17,672 bases of DNA from Verrucomicrobiota bacterium. Its GTDB lineage: Bacteria; Verrucomicrobiota; Verrucomicrobiia; Limisphaerales; JAGWYX01. The DNA lies in contig JAGWYX010000006.1 of NCBI GenBank assembly GCA_018969165.1, positions 1 to 17,672 on the forward strand. Direction: 5' to 3'. Numbering within the stretch: the stretch's first letter is position 1; each line of letters begins with the position of its first letter. Made by a program: the position numbers and the translations under genes. Shown piece after piece: positions 6,451 through 14,045 of the stretch. The notes under the pieces were generated by a model that was not told the origin of the DNA, searched no databases, and saw nothing but the letters and a program-made list of their open reading frames with translations.

Positions 6451-7686
6451 ATGACAAAACTTATTTCACTGTGGACCGCTGCCGCCCTGATCGGGACGAC
6501 GGCGGGATGCGAACGAAAAGTGGCGGCTCCCATCGAGACCACCGCCTCAGAGCCGCTTCGTGCCTTGACCGGGAGTGTTCCGGCGAAAGCCACCTGGTCG
6601 GATCTGGCCGTGCCGCCCGAACCGGCGGTCACCCCCGCGCTGCTCGCCCGCGGCAAACAGGTCTACGAACAGAACTGCGCCGCCTGCCATGGCACCAACG
6701 GAGATGGACAGGGACTTTGCAGCGCTTTCTTGATTCCGCGGCCGCGCAGCTTCACCCAGGCCCACTTCCGGTTCCGCTCGACCCCCTCGGGCCATCTCCC
6801 CACCGACAGCGACTTATTCCGGACGGTTTCAGCCGGTCTAGCCGGCACGCCGATGCCGCCCTGGCGCAATCGGCTGAGCAACGCGGACGCGTGGGCTGTC
6901 GTCGAACACGTCAAAACCTTTTCTCCGCGGTTCACCGATCCCAAGGAGGACCGACAGACAGTCGTGCAGTCTGGCGCGCCGCCGCCTCGTGACCCAGGCA
7001 CCATCGCCACGGGCAAGGCGCTTTACACGAAGATGGGCTGCTTCAACTGCCACGGCGAACTCGGCCAGGGCAACGGACCTTCCGCCAACAGTCTCACCGA
7101 CGATTCCGGCCAGCACATCCAGGCGCGGGACTTCACCAAACCCTCCGGCTTCAAGGCCGGCTACGCGACCCGGGAAATTGTGCGCGGCTTTCTCACCGGA
7201 TTCGACGGCACACCGATGCCTAGTTACAACGAACTGATGAGCAAGGAAGACTCGTGGAAACTCGCCTATTACGTAGAAACACTGGTGAAAACGCCCGTGG
7301 TCCCCATCGCGCGGGCCTCGCAAAGTTTTCTCGAATACGAGCAACTCGGCGCGCCCGACCTGCGCGTCACACTCACCGAACGCGCTTGGAAATATGACCC
7401 GCCCGAAATTCGAGTGAAGCGAGGCCAGATCGTCGAAATCACCTTCGAGCCCACCGACAACGGCCTTGGCGCGGGGCACGGCTTCGCGATCAGCAGCTAC
7501 GACGAGGTCGCGTTCATTAACGGCGCCATGGTCGGCGTCCCCAAGACCGTCAAGTTCCGCGCCGACCGCGCCGGCCGCTTCACCTTTTATTGCGCCACCC
7601 AGTGTTCGACCGACAAGTTGCACCCGCTGATGAACGGCACGTTGATTGTCGAAGACGCCGCGCCCGCCACCGCCAGCACTCATTAA
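6451..7686 (+). CDS. Diheme cytochrome c fused to a CuA-like cupredoxin domain
   Basis: From ATG 6451 the protein has 411 residues. It starts with a signal peptide (MTKLISLWTAAALIGTTAGC) whose Cys20 could be lipidated, although the -3 residue is Thr. Two class I cytochrome c domains follow: CAACH at 76-80 with probable axial Met in GTPMPPW (M135), and CFNCH at 197-201 with GTPMPSY (M256). Residues about 302-400 form a cupredoxin with H343 (GHGF), C381, C385, H391 and M394, resembling the CuA site of NosZ or Cox2. The spacing is C-x3-C-x5-H instead of C-x3-C-x3-H. It is probably an electron donor or relay to NosZ, which follows after 16 bases. An in-frame GTG at 6403 and ATG at 6424 are alternative starts. 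Confidence 0.85.
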   Translation: MTKLISLWTAAALIGTTAGCERKVAAPIETTASEPLRALTGSVPAKATWSDLAVPPEPAVTPALLARGKQVYEQNCAACHGTNGDGQGLCSAFLIPRPRSFTQAHFRFRSTPSGHLPTDSDLFRTVSAGLAGTPMPPWRNRLSNADAWAVVEHVKTFSPRFTDPKEDRQTVVQSGAPPPRDPGTIATGKALYTKMGCFNCHGELGQGNGPSANSLTDDSGQHIQARDFTKPSGFKAGYATREIVRGFLTGFDGTPMPSYNELMSKEDSWKLAYYVETLVKTPVVPIARASQSFLEYEQLGAPDLRVTLTERAWKYDPPEIRVKRGQIVEITFEPTDNGLGAGHGFAISSYDEVAFINGAMVGVPKTVKFRADRAGRFTFYCATQCSTDKLHPLMNGTLIVEDAAPATASTH

Positions 7687-7702
7687 CCCGGGTTTTAGCA
7701 CC

Positions 7703-9535
7703 ATGAAAATCACCTGCCTCTCAGCGCTTCTGGCCACAAGCACGGCCCTGTTCACCGCTTGCAATTCCGATTCGACGGCCACGAAGCAAAAAGCCGCCGC
7801 CCAGACCGCCTCCGCCGCTCAGCGCGTCTACGTCGCGCCCGGCAAACTTGACGATTACTACGCTTTCCTCAGCGGCGGCCAGAGCGGCGGCGTGTTCGTC
7901 TACGGCATCCCCTCCTGCCGGTTCATCAAGGAAATCGCCGTGTTCGAACCGCGCGCCGGCCTCGGCTACGCCAACAACCCCGGCTCGGAAAGCTACCTCC
8001 GCCTCAAGGAGTCCGGCCCGATGTGGGGCGACACCCACCACCCGGTCCTCAGCCAGACCAACGGCCGCTACGATGGGCGGTGGCTCTGGATCAATGACAA
8101 GGCCAACGGTCGCGTTGCGCGCATCAGCCTCCGCACCTTCGAGACCGCCGTGATCCGCAAAGTCCCCAACATCCAAGGGGCACACGGCTTGGACGCCTGG
8201 CTGCCCTCTTGCAAGTACGTCTACGTCAACGGTGAACTGGAGCACGACTTCGTCCAGAACGGAACCGACCCGCAACAGTACCGCTCGGTCATCGCATTCC
8301 TCGACAGCGAGTCGCTCGAAACCAAATTCGAAGTCATGATCGTGGGAAACGCGGACATCGCCAGTTCCGGCAAGGACGGCCGCTACGTTTTCTCCACGAT
8401 GTACAACACCGAGAATGCTGTGACCAGTGAAGGCATGATCGAACGTGACAAGGACGCCGTCGCCGCCATCGACGTCCCGCTCGCCGAAAAGGCCGTCGCG
8501 GAAGGCAAGTTCACCCGGATCAACGGCGTCCCAGTCGTCAAGCCGGACGAGGTGCCCGGCGTCCTGACCCTCATCCCCGTCCCCAAAAACCCACACGGCT
8601 GCAACGTCACCCCCGACGGCAACTACGTCATGGCCAGCGGCAAACTCTCGCCCACCGTCACCATCATCGACGCGCACTCGCTCAAGGTCGTCGCCGAACC
8701 CGAGGTCGGCCTCGGCCCGCTCCACACCACCTTCGACAATCGCGGCAACGCCTACACTTCGCTCTTCATCGATTCCCAAATCGTCAAATGGAACATCCAA
8801 AAGGCAATCAAAGGCGATCCCACTTACATCGTCGACCGCGTCGACGTCCATTACAACGTCGGCCACACCAAGGCCGCCGGCTCGGACACCAGCTATCCCA
8901 GCGGCGACTGGCTGATCTCCCTTAACAAACTTAGCAAGGGCATGTACCTACCCGTCGGCCCGGCCATGCCCGAGTCCCAGGAGTTGATCGACATCTCCGG
9001 CGAAAAAATGCGCGTCATCGCCGCGTTCCCCTCTCTGTCCGAACCGCACGACGCGGTCTTCCTTTCGCGCCAGGTCCTCGCCGACAAGGTCGTGCAGACC
9101 TATGAGATCACGCCGACGGCGACGAAACTGGGCGAAGAAAAGCTCGTCCGCAACGGCACCCAGGTCGACGTCTACATGACTTGCATTCGTTCGAAGTTCG
9201 TTCCCGAACAATTCGAAGTCCACTCCGGCGACCGCGTCACGATCCACCTGACCAACGTCGAGACGGTCCGCGACATGACCCACGGCTTTGCCCTCGCCGA
9301 ACACGGCATCAACATCGCCGTCGACCCCGGTCAGACCCAGGTGGTTCCCTTCACCGCCGGCGCGCCGGGCACCTACTGGTATTACTGCACCTGGTTCTGC
9401 TCGGCGCTCCACCTCGAAATGCGCGGACGCATGTTGGTCAAACCCATCGGGGCTACTGTCAGCGACAGCATCGCGCCTCCGACGCTGGAGAAAACTCAGG
9501 GTGGACCCAAGCAAGACAAGGTTTCATATGAATAA
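7703..9535 (+). CDS. nosZ: Nitrous-oxide reductase, Sec-type (clade II)
   Basis: NosZ reduces N2O to N2 in the periplasm. The 610-residue protein has an N-terminal seven-bladed propeller with the CuZ histidines: H112 and H113 (DTHHP), H161 (GAHGLD), H298 (NPHGCN), H341, H388 (NVGHTK) and H449 (SEPHDA). The C-terminal cupredoxin carries CuA ligands H527 (MTHGF), C562, W564, C566, H570 and M573 (CTWFCSALHLEM). The set is complete, so the enzyme should be active. The N-terminus (MKITCLSALLATSTALFTAC) has no twin-arginine motif, which marks the Sec-dependent clade II. Cys20 lies in a lipobox-like context (LFTAC), so it may be a lipoprotein. The start at 7703 is chosen because it begins the signal peptide; an upstream in-frame start would overlap the preceding gene. 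Confidence 0.97.
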   Translation: MKITCLSALLATSTALFTACNSDSTATKQKAAAQTASAAQRVYVAPGKLDDYYAFLSGGQSGGVFVYGIPSCRFIKEIAVFEPRAGLGYANNPGSESYLRLKESGPMWGDTHHPVLSQTNGRYDGRWLWINDKANGRVARISLRTFETAVIRKVPNIQGAHGLDAWLPSCKYVYVNGELEHDFVQNGTDPQQYRSVIAFLDSESLETKFEVMIVGNADIASSGKDGRYVFSTMYNTENAVTSEGMIERDKDAVAAIDVPLAEKAVAEGKFTRINGVPVVKPDEVPGVLTLIPVPKNPHGCNVTPDGNYVMASGKLSPTVTIIDAHSLKVVAEPEVGLGPLHTTFDNRGNAYTSLFIDSQIVKWNIQKAIKGDPTYIVDRVDVHYNVGHTKAAGSDTSYPSGDWLISLNKLSKGMYLPVGPAMPESQELIDISGEKMRVIAAFPSLSEPHDAVFLSRQVLADKVVQTYEITPTATKLGEEKLVRNGTQVDVYMTCIRSKFVPEQFEVHSGDRVTIHLTNVETVRDMTHGFALAEHGINIAVDPGQTQVVPFTAGAPGTYWYYCTWFCSALHLEMRGRMLVKPIGATVSDSIAPPTLEKTQGGPKQDKVSYE

Positions 9536-10178
9536 GACCAGCATCCGCATTTCCACTGCCCTGGGCATCGCGGCTGCGGGCTTGCTCGGCGTCAGCCTGT
9601 GGCTTCCGCTGTGGCACATGAAGATGGAAGCGCCGCAATACCAGGGCAACGAAGCCTTGCGCGTCCGCATCTATCCCCACGCCATGCGCGGTGACCTGCA
9701 CGAAATCCGCGTCCTGAACCAATACGTCGGCGTGACGATCCCCGACTCGCTGCCCCAATTCCACTGGCTGCCGACCGCGCTTGGAGTGGCCGCTGTGTTC
9801 AGCGCGTTCGCTGGCTTGCTGCCGGTCACTGTGCGACGGCGTTCGTTGGTCGGGACCGCAGTTCTGTTGTCGCTCGCCCTGGTAATCGCCGCCGGTCAGG
9901 CCCAATGGCAAATGTACGACGTCGGTCACCACCGGAATCCGCACGCCCCGCTCCAAGGTGTCCAGAACTTCACCCCGCCAATCCTCGGCAAGGTCAAAGT
10001 TGCCAATTTTGAAATCGAGACCGGTCTCGGCGCCGGCACCGGCCTGATCGGCGCTGCCATCGCGTTGCAGTTGACCACCGCGTTCGTCCTGCGCGAACGC
10101 AGCTCGGCAACCTGCCGCGTTTGCGGACACCCATTCGGCGCAGCCCACCCCGCAAACCCAGCCGAACTGCCCGCATGA
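9528..10178 (+). CDS. nosB: NosB-like integral membrane protein
   Basis: This 216-residue protein has four predicted membrane helices (about 8-28, 80-100, 106-123 and 168-187). Between the first two helices is the motif LWHMKMEAPQY followed by RIYPHAMRGDLHEIRVLNQYVG. Membrane proteins with this pattern commonly follow nosZ in clade II clusters and are called NosB. Their biochemical role is not established. A His-rich stretch (YDVGHHRNPHAPL) lies before the last helix and the tail ends with CRVCGH (C196, C199, H201), so metal binding is conceivable. The ATG overlaps the nosZ stop by eight bases, and its own stop overlaps the next start (ATGA), so it is translated as part of the operon. Confidence 0.72.
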   Translation: MNKTSIRISTALGIAAAGLLGVSLWLPLWHMKMEAPQYQGNEALRVRIYPHAMRGDLHEIRVLNQYVGVTIPDSLPQFHWLPTALGVAAVFSAFAGLLPVTVRRRSLVGTAVLLSLALVIAAGQAQWQMYDVGHHRNPHAPLQGVQNFTPPILGKVKVANFEIETGLGAGTGLIGAAIALQLTTAFVLRERSSATCRVCGHPFGAAHPANPAELPA

Positions 10179-11716
10179 AAGGCACGTCTCTCCTGCTGCT
10201 GTTCGGTGTCGGCCTGTTGGTCGCCGTGCTCGTCACCGGCATCTACGTCGTGCCGCGCGCGCAAGCCGGCAGCCCCGCCACCGCGCGGCAGAGCGACGCC
10301 GCCCGCGTCCCGATCTCCGACGTCTACCTCGACGTCACCTATGCCACACCGGAGTTTGTCGGGCGCGTCAAGCTCGAACCCTACCTCAATCATTATCGGG
10401 AACGCACCCAGCCGTTCCTGATCGGCGTCAACACTCACGTCGGCTCGATCGCGCACCTTGACTTCCGCGGCAAGGTGCTGCTCGAAGATAGTCGCGGCGA
10501 CCGCTTCCCTGCGCTTGGAGCCCCGGTGGTCCTCAGTGAGCATCACAACATGTATCTCTTGGTCTTTCCCCGGCTCGACAACTACGGCCAACCGATCTTC
10601 GCGGCCAGCCGCGGCCATTTCCGGCTCCTCGTCAACGGCGTTGGCAACACTTCTCAGCGCGTCTTCCAATGGAAACTACCGGTCGTCGAACCCACACCCG
10701 CGCGCACGCTGGCCAACACGCTCGTCCTGGCCCTGGGGGTGATCGGCGCGTTGATGGTCATCCTGAGTCCCTGCGCGATCGAGTTGACGACCTACTACAC
10801 CGGCATCATCGCCGGCATCGTCAGCTCGGCGGCCCAGGCCGGTGGCTCCGCGAAGGCAATGCCGAACCTCCGGCCGCGCATCTTGCGCAACCTTGGGGCG
10901 TTCGTAGCCGGGTTCACGACGCTCTACGTCACCAGCGGAGCCTCAGTCGCCCTGCTCGGCCACAGCCTCATGAACGCCGACGGCCCGGTGGCCAGGCAGA
11001 TCAAACCTATCGTCGATGCCATCTGCAGTCCGACCGGCCAGTGGCGCAACCCCACGTCGCTCACCGCCGCCGCGGCGACCGGGCCCGAACATCACGCCGG
11101 CCATGCCGGCCTCTTCGGCGAGTGGGGACATTACGCCAACTGGCTTGGGGCCGCGTTCCTGGTCTACTTTGCGCTGCGGTCTCTCGGTCTGTTCAAACGC
11201 GGCGGCGCGTGCTTCGTCTGGCTGGCCAAACTGGGCTGGAAATTGCGCGCCGGACTCGCGACGGTTGTCGCCCTCGTTTCGCCCCAGCAGGCGGCGGTGA
11301 TCCGCCGGCCAGCGTTGAGCCTCCGCGACTCGGCCAACATCACTCCGCTAAACTCGTTTTGCGCTGGGCTCGGATTGTCGGTGAGTTGTCTCACCTGCAT
11401 GGGCGGCGCGATCCTTTATCCGTTGCTGATTTTCGTCGGCACCTCGACGTGGTATTGGGGCGCGCTGATTCTCGGCACCTACTCGCTCGCGCTGGCCGTC
11501 CCGATGGCGGCCATCGCCGTTGCCGTCGGCGATTTCGCCTGGAAGTACGCCGATCACCGCCGGCTCATCCGTGGCCTGCGATGGACCAGTGCCGTCGTGA
11601 TGATCTTCGTGGCAGTCCTGGTCGCCTTCGACCGCACCCGGTTCATTAATACGGTTGTCTTCACTCTGCTCAGCGCCATTGGTGGCAACCCGAGTGAAAC
11701 ACTCGCCAGTTTGTGA
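10175..11716 (+). CDS. CcdA/DsbD-like multi-pass membrane protein in the nos operon
   Basis: This protein has 513 residues. An N-terminal helix (about 4-25) is followed by a periplasmic region of some 150 residues, then about six membrane helices. The helices carry the motifs expected of the CcdA/DsbD thiol-transport family: C200 in VILSPCAIELTTYYTG and, in a later helix, C405 and C408 in SVSCLTCMGG. Such proteins move reducing equivalents from the cytoplasm to periplasmic partners, for example apocytochromes or copper chaperones. A loop at about 296-315 has GPEHHAGHAG, which could bind a metal. Within this operon it may reduce the Cys of the SCO protein or the CuA sites, or keep heme-binding Cys reduced; this is inference. 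The start overlaps the nosB stop (ATGA) and the stop overlaps the nosD GTG (GTGA). Confidence 0.7.
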   Translation: MKGTSLLLLFGVGLLVAVLVTGIYVVPRAQAGSPATARQSDAARVPISDVYLDVTYATPEFVGRVKLEPYLNHYRERTQPFLIGVNTHVGSIAHLDFRGKVLLEDSRGDRFPALGAPVVLSEHHNMYLLVFPRLDNYGQPIFAASRGHFRLLVNGVGNTSQRVFQWKLPVVEPTPARTLANTLVLALGVIGALMVILSPCAIELTTYYTGIIAGIVSSAAQAGGSAKAMPNLRPRILRNLGAFVAGFTTLYVTSGASVALLGHSLMNADGPVARQIKPIVDAICSPTGQWRNPTSLTAAAATGPEHHAGHAGLFGEWGHYANWLGAAFLVYFALRSLGLFKRGGACFVWLAKLGWKLRAGLATVVALVSPQQAAVIRRPALSLRDSANITPLNSFCAGLGLSVSCLTCMGGAILYPLLIFVGTSTWYWGALILGTYSLALAVPMAAIAVAVGDFAWKYADHRRLIRGLRWTSAVVMIFVAVLVAFDRTRFINTVVFTLLSAIGGNPSETLASL

Positions 11717-13248
11717 GGCCTTTCACAAACCTCCCGCCGGAGCGCGGACAGCCTTGTCCGCGAACTGCTTTCCGACCGGTTCGCGTGGACAAGGCTGTCC
11801 GCAATCCGTTTGGAGTCCCGCATTTATGCGGTCTGTCCGGACTTCGGACTTTGGGTTTGGTCTCACGGATCTCCGCGGGAACCGGCCGTGTCTTCACGCC
11901 GCTCCTTTCCTTGATTCTCGCCTCTCTCACCCTGCCCATCCAAAGTGCAACCGTTCCCGTCAAAACTTCCCTCGCCCGGGCCATCGCCGAGGCACACACC
12001 GGCGACACCGTCGTGGTGGACGGACCCTCGGTGTTCCACGAGCGCGTCGTCATCGACAAACCGCTCCGCTTGCTCGGCGTCGGCAGCCCGGCGCTCGACG
12101 CGGACGGCACGGGCACTCCGCTCACCATCGCCGCCGACAACGTCGAAGTGCGCGGTTTGATCATGCGCAATGGTGGCGCCGACACCGGCCATTTCGATTC
12201 CGGCATCATGATCACAGGGTCGCGTGCCACTGTCGGCGATTGCCGGGTCGAAGGCGGCGGCTTCGGTATTTACATTCGCGGCGCGAACGAGTGCCGCCTC
12301 GAAGCCAACACCACCGTCGGCAACACCAACGTCACGCCTTCCCAACGCGGCAACGGCATCCAGCTATGGAAAACCCGCCGCAACCGGATCGTCAACAATG
12401 TCATCACCGGCACGCGCGACGGCGCGTATTTCTCCTACGCCGACGAGAACCTCATCGCGAGCAACCGCATCGAACACACCCGCTTTGGCATTCACTACAT
12501 GTACTCCAACCGCAATCGTCTGGTGGGAAACACACTCACCGCAAATTCGGTCGGCGCGGCCCTCATGTTCGCGCGGGATTGCGAGGTGGACGGCAACCGG
12601 GCGTTCGCCAATCGCCGCCACGGCATCCTGCTCAAGCAGGTTGAAAACTCGCGCCTCACGCGCAACGTGGTGTTCGGCCAGAACCGGGGCTTTTTCATCC
12701 AGCAGGCCGTCAACGATCACTTCGAGGGGAATTGGATCGCCAACAACGATATCGGCCTCCACCTCAGCAACGGCTCCGAACAAAATCGCTTTGCCGGCAA
12801 TGCCTTCGTGAACAACACGCGGCAGGTCTGGCAACCGACCGACGAAGTCGAACTCGGCCGCCTGGCGTCCAACGCTTTTTTTGACCGCAGCCGCGGCAAT
12901 TTCTGGAGCGATTACACCGGTGTCGACGCCAACGGCGACGGCATCGGCGACACGCCCTACCACGAGACCGACGTGTTCGGCTACCTGGTTGATCGGCATC
13001 CGGCGGCGCGCCTGTTTGCGCTCAGCCCGGCCCTCGCGCTGCTCCGCAAAGGCGAGGAACTGTTGCCTCTGCTGGACATGGCGGGCGTGAACGATCCTTT
13101 TCCACTCATGCGCCCGCCGGTTTCTCTGAGCCTCGTAGGAGCCGATGTGAGAAAATCCTCTTCTGAAATCCGACGTGCGAAGTCCCAAGTCCGAAATAAT
13201 CAGATCTTCGTCACGTCAGTCAAGAAACGTCAACCGCCCGTGCCTTGA
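11713..13248 (+). CDS. nosD: Periplasmic copper-site maturation protein NosD
   Basis: NosD works with the NosFY transporter in building the CuZ centre of NosZ. From the GTG at 11713 the reading is 511 residues. The body (about 75-445) is a right-handed beta-helix with repeated N-x-I/V-x-x-N turns and typical NosD stretches such as FGIHYMYSNRNRLVGN and NFWSDYTGVDANGDGIGDTPY. A signal peptide core lies at about 61-78 (FTPLLSLILASLTLPIQSA). The first 45 or so residues are encoded by a palindromic repeat and a short CGGACTT repeat, and the last 35 by a related repeat, so both ends are probably not ancestral. The true start may be a TTG near 11850 ahead of the signal peptide. Otherwise GTGA coupling to the previous gene applies. 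Confidence 0.9.
   Translation: MRPFTNLPPERGQPCPRTAFRPVRVDKAVRNPFGVPHLCGLSGLRTLGLVSRISAGTGRVFTPLLSLILASLTLPIQSATVPVKTSLARAIAEAHTGDTVVVDGPSVFHERVVIDKPLRLLGVGSPALDADGTGTPLTIAADNVEVRGLIMRNGGADTGHFDSGIMITGSRATVGDCRVEGGGFGIYIRGANECRLEANTTVGNTNVTPSQRGNGIQLWKTRRNRIVNNVITGTRDGAYFSYADENLIASNRIEHTRFGIHYMYSNRNRLVGNTLTANSVGAALMFARDCEVDGNRAFANRRHGILLKQVENSRLTRNVVFGQNRGFFIQQAVNDHFEGNWIANNDIGLHLSNGSEQNRFAGNAFVNNTRQVWQPTDEVELGRLASNAFFDRSRGNFWSDYTGVDANGDGIGDTPYHETDVFGYLVDRHPAARLFALSPALALLRKGEELLPLLDMAGVNDPFPLMRPPVSLSLVGADVRKSSSEIRRAKSQVRNNQIFVTSVKKRQPPVP
11743..11802. repeat. REP-like palindromic repeat (paired hairpins)
   Basis: The left part CGCGGACA-GCCT-TGTCCGCG (11743-11762) is a perfect hairpin. The arm GCGGACAGCCTTGTCC (11744-11759) recurs exactly inverted at 11787-11802, with the pairing continuing inward (GCGAAC) after a two-base bulge. 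This double-palindrome structure is typical of REP or miniature mobile elements and looks like ones I associate with Verrucomicrobia. It lies between the CcdA-like gene and the NosD signal peptide and is read through in the NosD frame. It may also attenuate transcription or stabilise the upstream mRNA. Confidence 0.75.
11838..11855 (+). repeat. Short CGGACTT tandem repeat upstream of the nosD body
   Basis: CGGACTTCGGACTTTGGG is a small tandem of the heptamer CGGACTT. A related sequence lies in inverse orientation at the other end of nosD (13161-13196); the two share 14 of 18 positions when the second is reverse-complemented. Both appear to be degenerate copies of an intergenic repeat. Confidence 0.5.
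13161..13196 (-). repeat. Degenerate CGGACTT/AAGTCCG repeat at the nosD 3' end
   Basis: The plus strand shows GAAATCCGA, GCGAAGTCCC and AAGTCCGAAA in succession. This makes the translated tail SEIRRAKSQVRN, a low-complexity pattern of the SEIRxPKSEIRN type produced by tandem GAAATCC/GAAGTCC repeats. It falls after the point where the NosD fold should end and therefore extends the reading frame with repeat-derived residues. Confidence 0.55.
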
Positions 13249-14030
13249 ACCCTTTCCTCGAGTTCAGAAACGTTGAAAAGCGCTACGGCCCGATCACCGC
13301 ACTCGACGGCATCGATTTCTGCATCGCCTCCGAAAGCACCGTGGCGTTACTCGGTCCGAACGGCACCGGCAAAACTACGTTGCTCGGCTGCCTGCTGGGA
13401 TTGGTCCGGCCCAGTGAAGGCGAAATCCATCTCCGCGGCGCAAAGATCGGCGACCGCGATCGCCTCCGGTTCGGTTATTTGCCCGAACGCCTCGCCCTGT
13501 ATCAGCACCGCTCGGTTTGGGACAACGGCTGGTTCTTCGCGCAACTCAAACGCCAACCGGCCGTCGAACTCGAACATCAGTTGAAACGCGTCGGCCTCTA
13601 CGCAGTCCAGGATCGGAAAGTCCGCCAACTTTCCAAGGGCATGCACCAGCGCCTGGGGCTTGCCATCGCGCTCTGCGGCCAACCCGAATTGCTCGTGCTC
13701 GACGAGCCGTTCAACGGCATTGACCCCGCCCGGCTCGATGAGCTGCAGAATATTTTGCGCGTCGAACGCGATCGCGGTGCCACACTCTTGATTGCCACCC
13801 ACACCATCTCGGCCATCGAACCGCTGGCGACACACGTCGCAATCCTGCTCGACGGCCACTTGGCCGCGAGCGGACCAATAGACGAACTCCGCGCAGCGCA
13901 CGCGGAAGACTCGCTGGAAACCATTTATCACCGCGTTGCGCGAGCCCAGGCGCAGGAGGGCGCGATGCTACCCGCGCCGACCAAACCAGGACCGACGTGG
14001 AAATCAGCTCTCCCGTCTTCCCGCGGTTGA
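13245..14030 (+). CDS. nosF: ABC transporter ATP-binding protein NosF
   Basis: NosF is the cytoplasmic ATPase that powers the NosY permease for CuZ maturation. The 261-residue protein has Walker A GPNGTGKT at 37-44, the signature LSKGM at 129-133 (instead of LSGGQ, a variant common in this subfamily), Walker B LLVLDE at 149-154 followed by FNGID, and the switch His at 186 (ATHTIS). The start is a TTG whose last two bases begin the nosD stop (TTGA), giving translational coupling. A proline-rich tail of about 25 residues follows the ATPase fold. The gap to nosY is 15 bases. Confidence 0.93.
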   Translation: MNPFLEFRNVEKRYGPITALDGIDFCIASESTVALLGPNGTGKTTLLGCLLGLVRPSEGEIHLRGAKIGDRDRLRFGYLPERLALYQHRSVWDNGWFFAQLKRQPAVELEHQLKRVGLYAVQDRKVRQLSKGMHQRLGLAIALCGQPELLVLDEPFNGIDPARLDELQNILRVERDRGATLLIATHTISAIEPLATHVAILLDGHLAASGPIDELRAAHAEDSLETIYHRVARAQAQEGAMLPAPTKPGPTWKSALPSSRG

Positions 14031-14045
14031 TCCCCTGAATCACCC

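Noticed and set aside
6838..7782. A 314-codon minus-strand frame antisense to the cytochrome fusion gene
   Set aside because: It runs opposite two heme motifs and the cupredoxin and has no recognisable fold of its own.
7721..8866. A 381-codon open frame antisense to nosZ
   Set aside because: Shadow frame: Asp/Val/Gly-rich, mirror of the GC-rich nosZ codons, while nosZ has every copper ligand.
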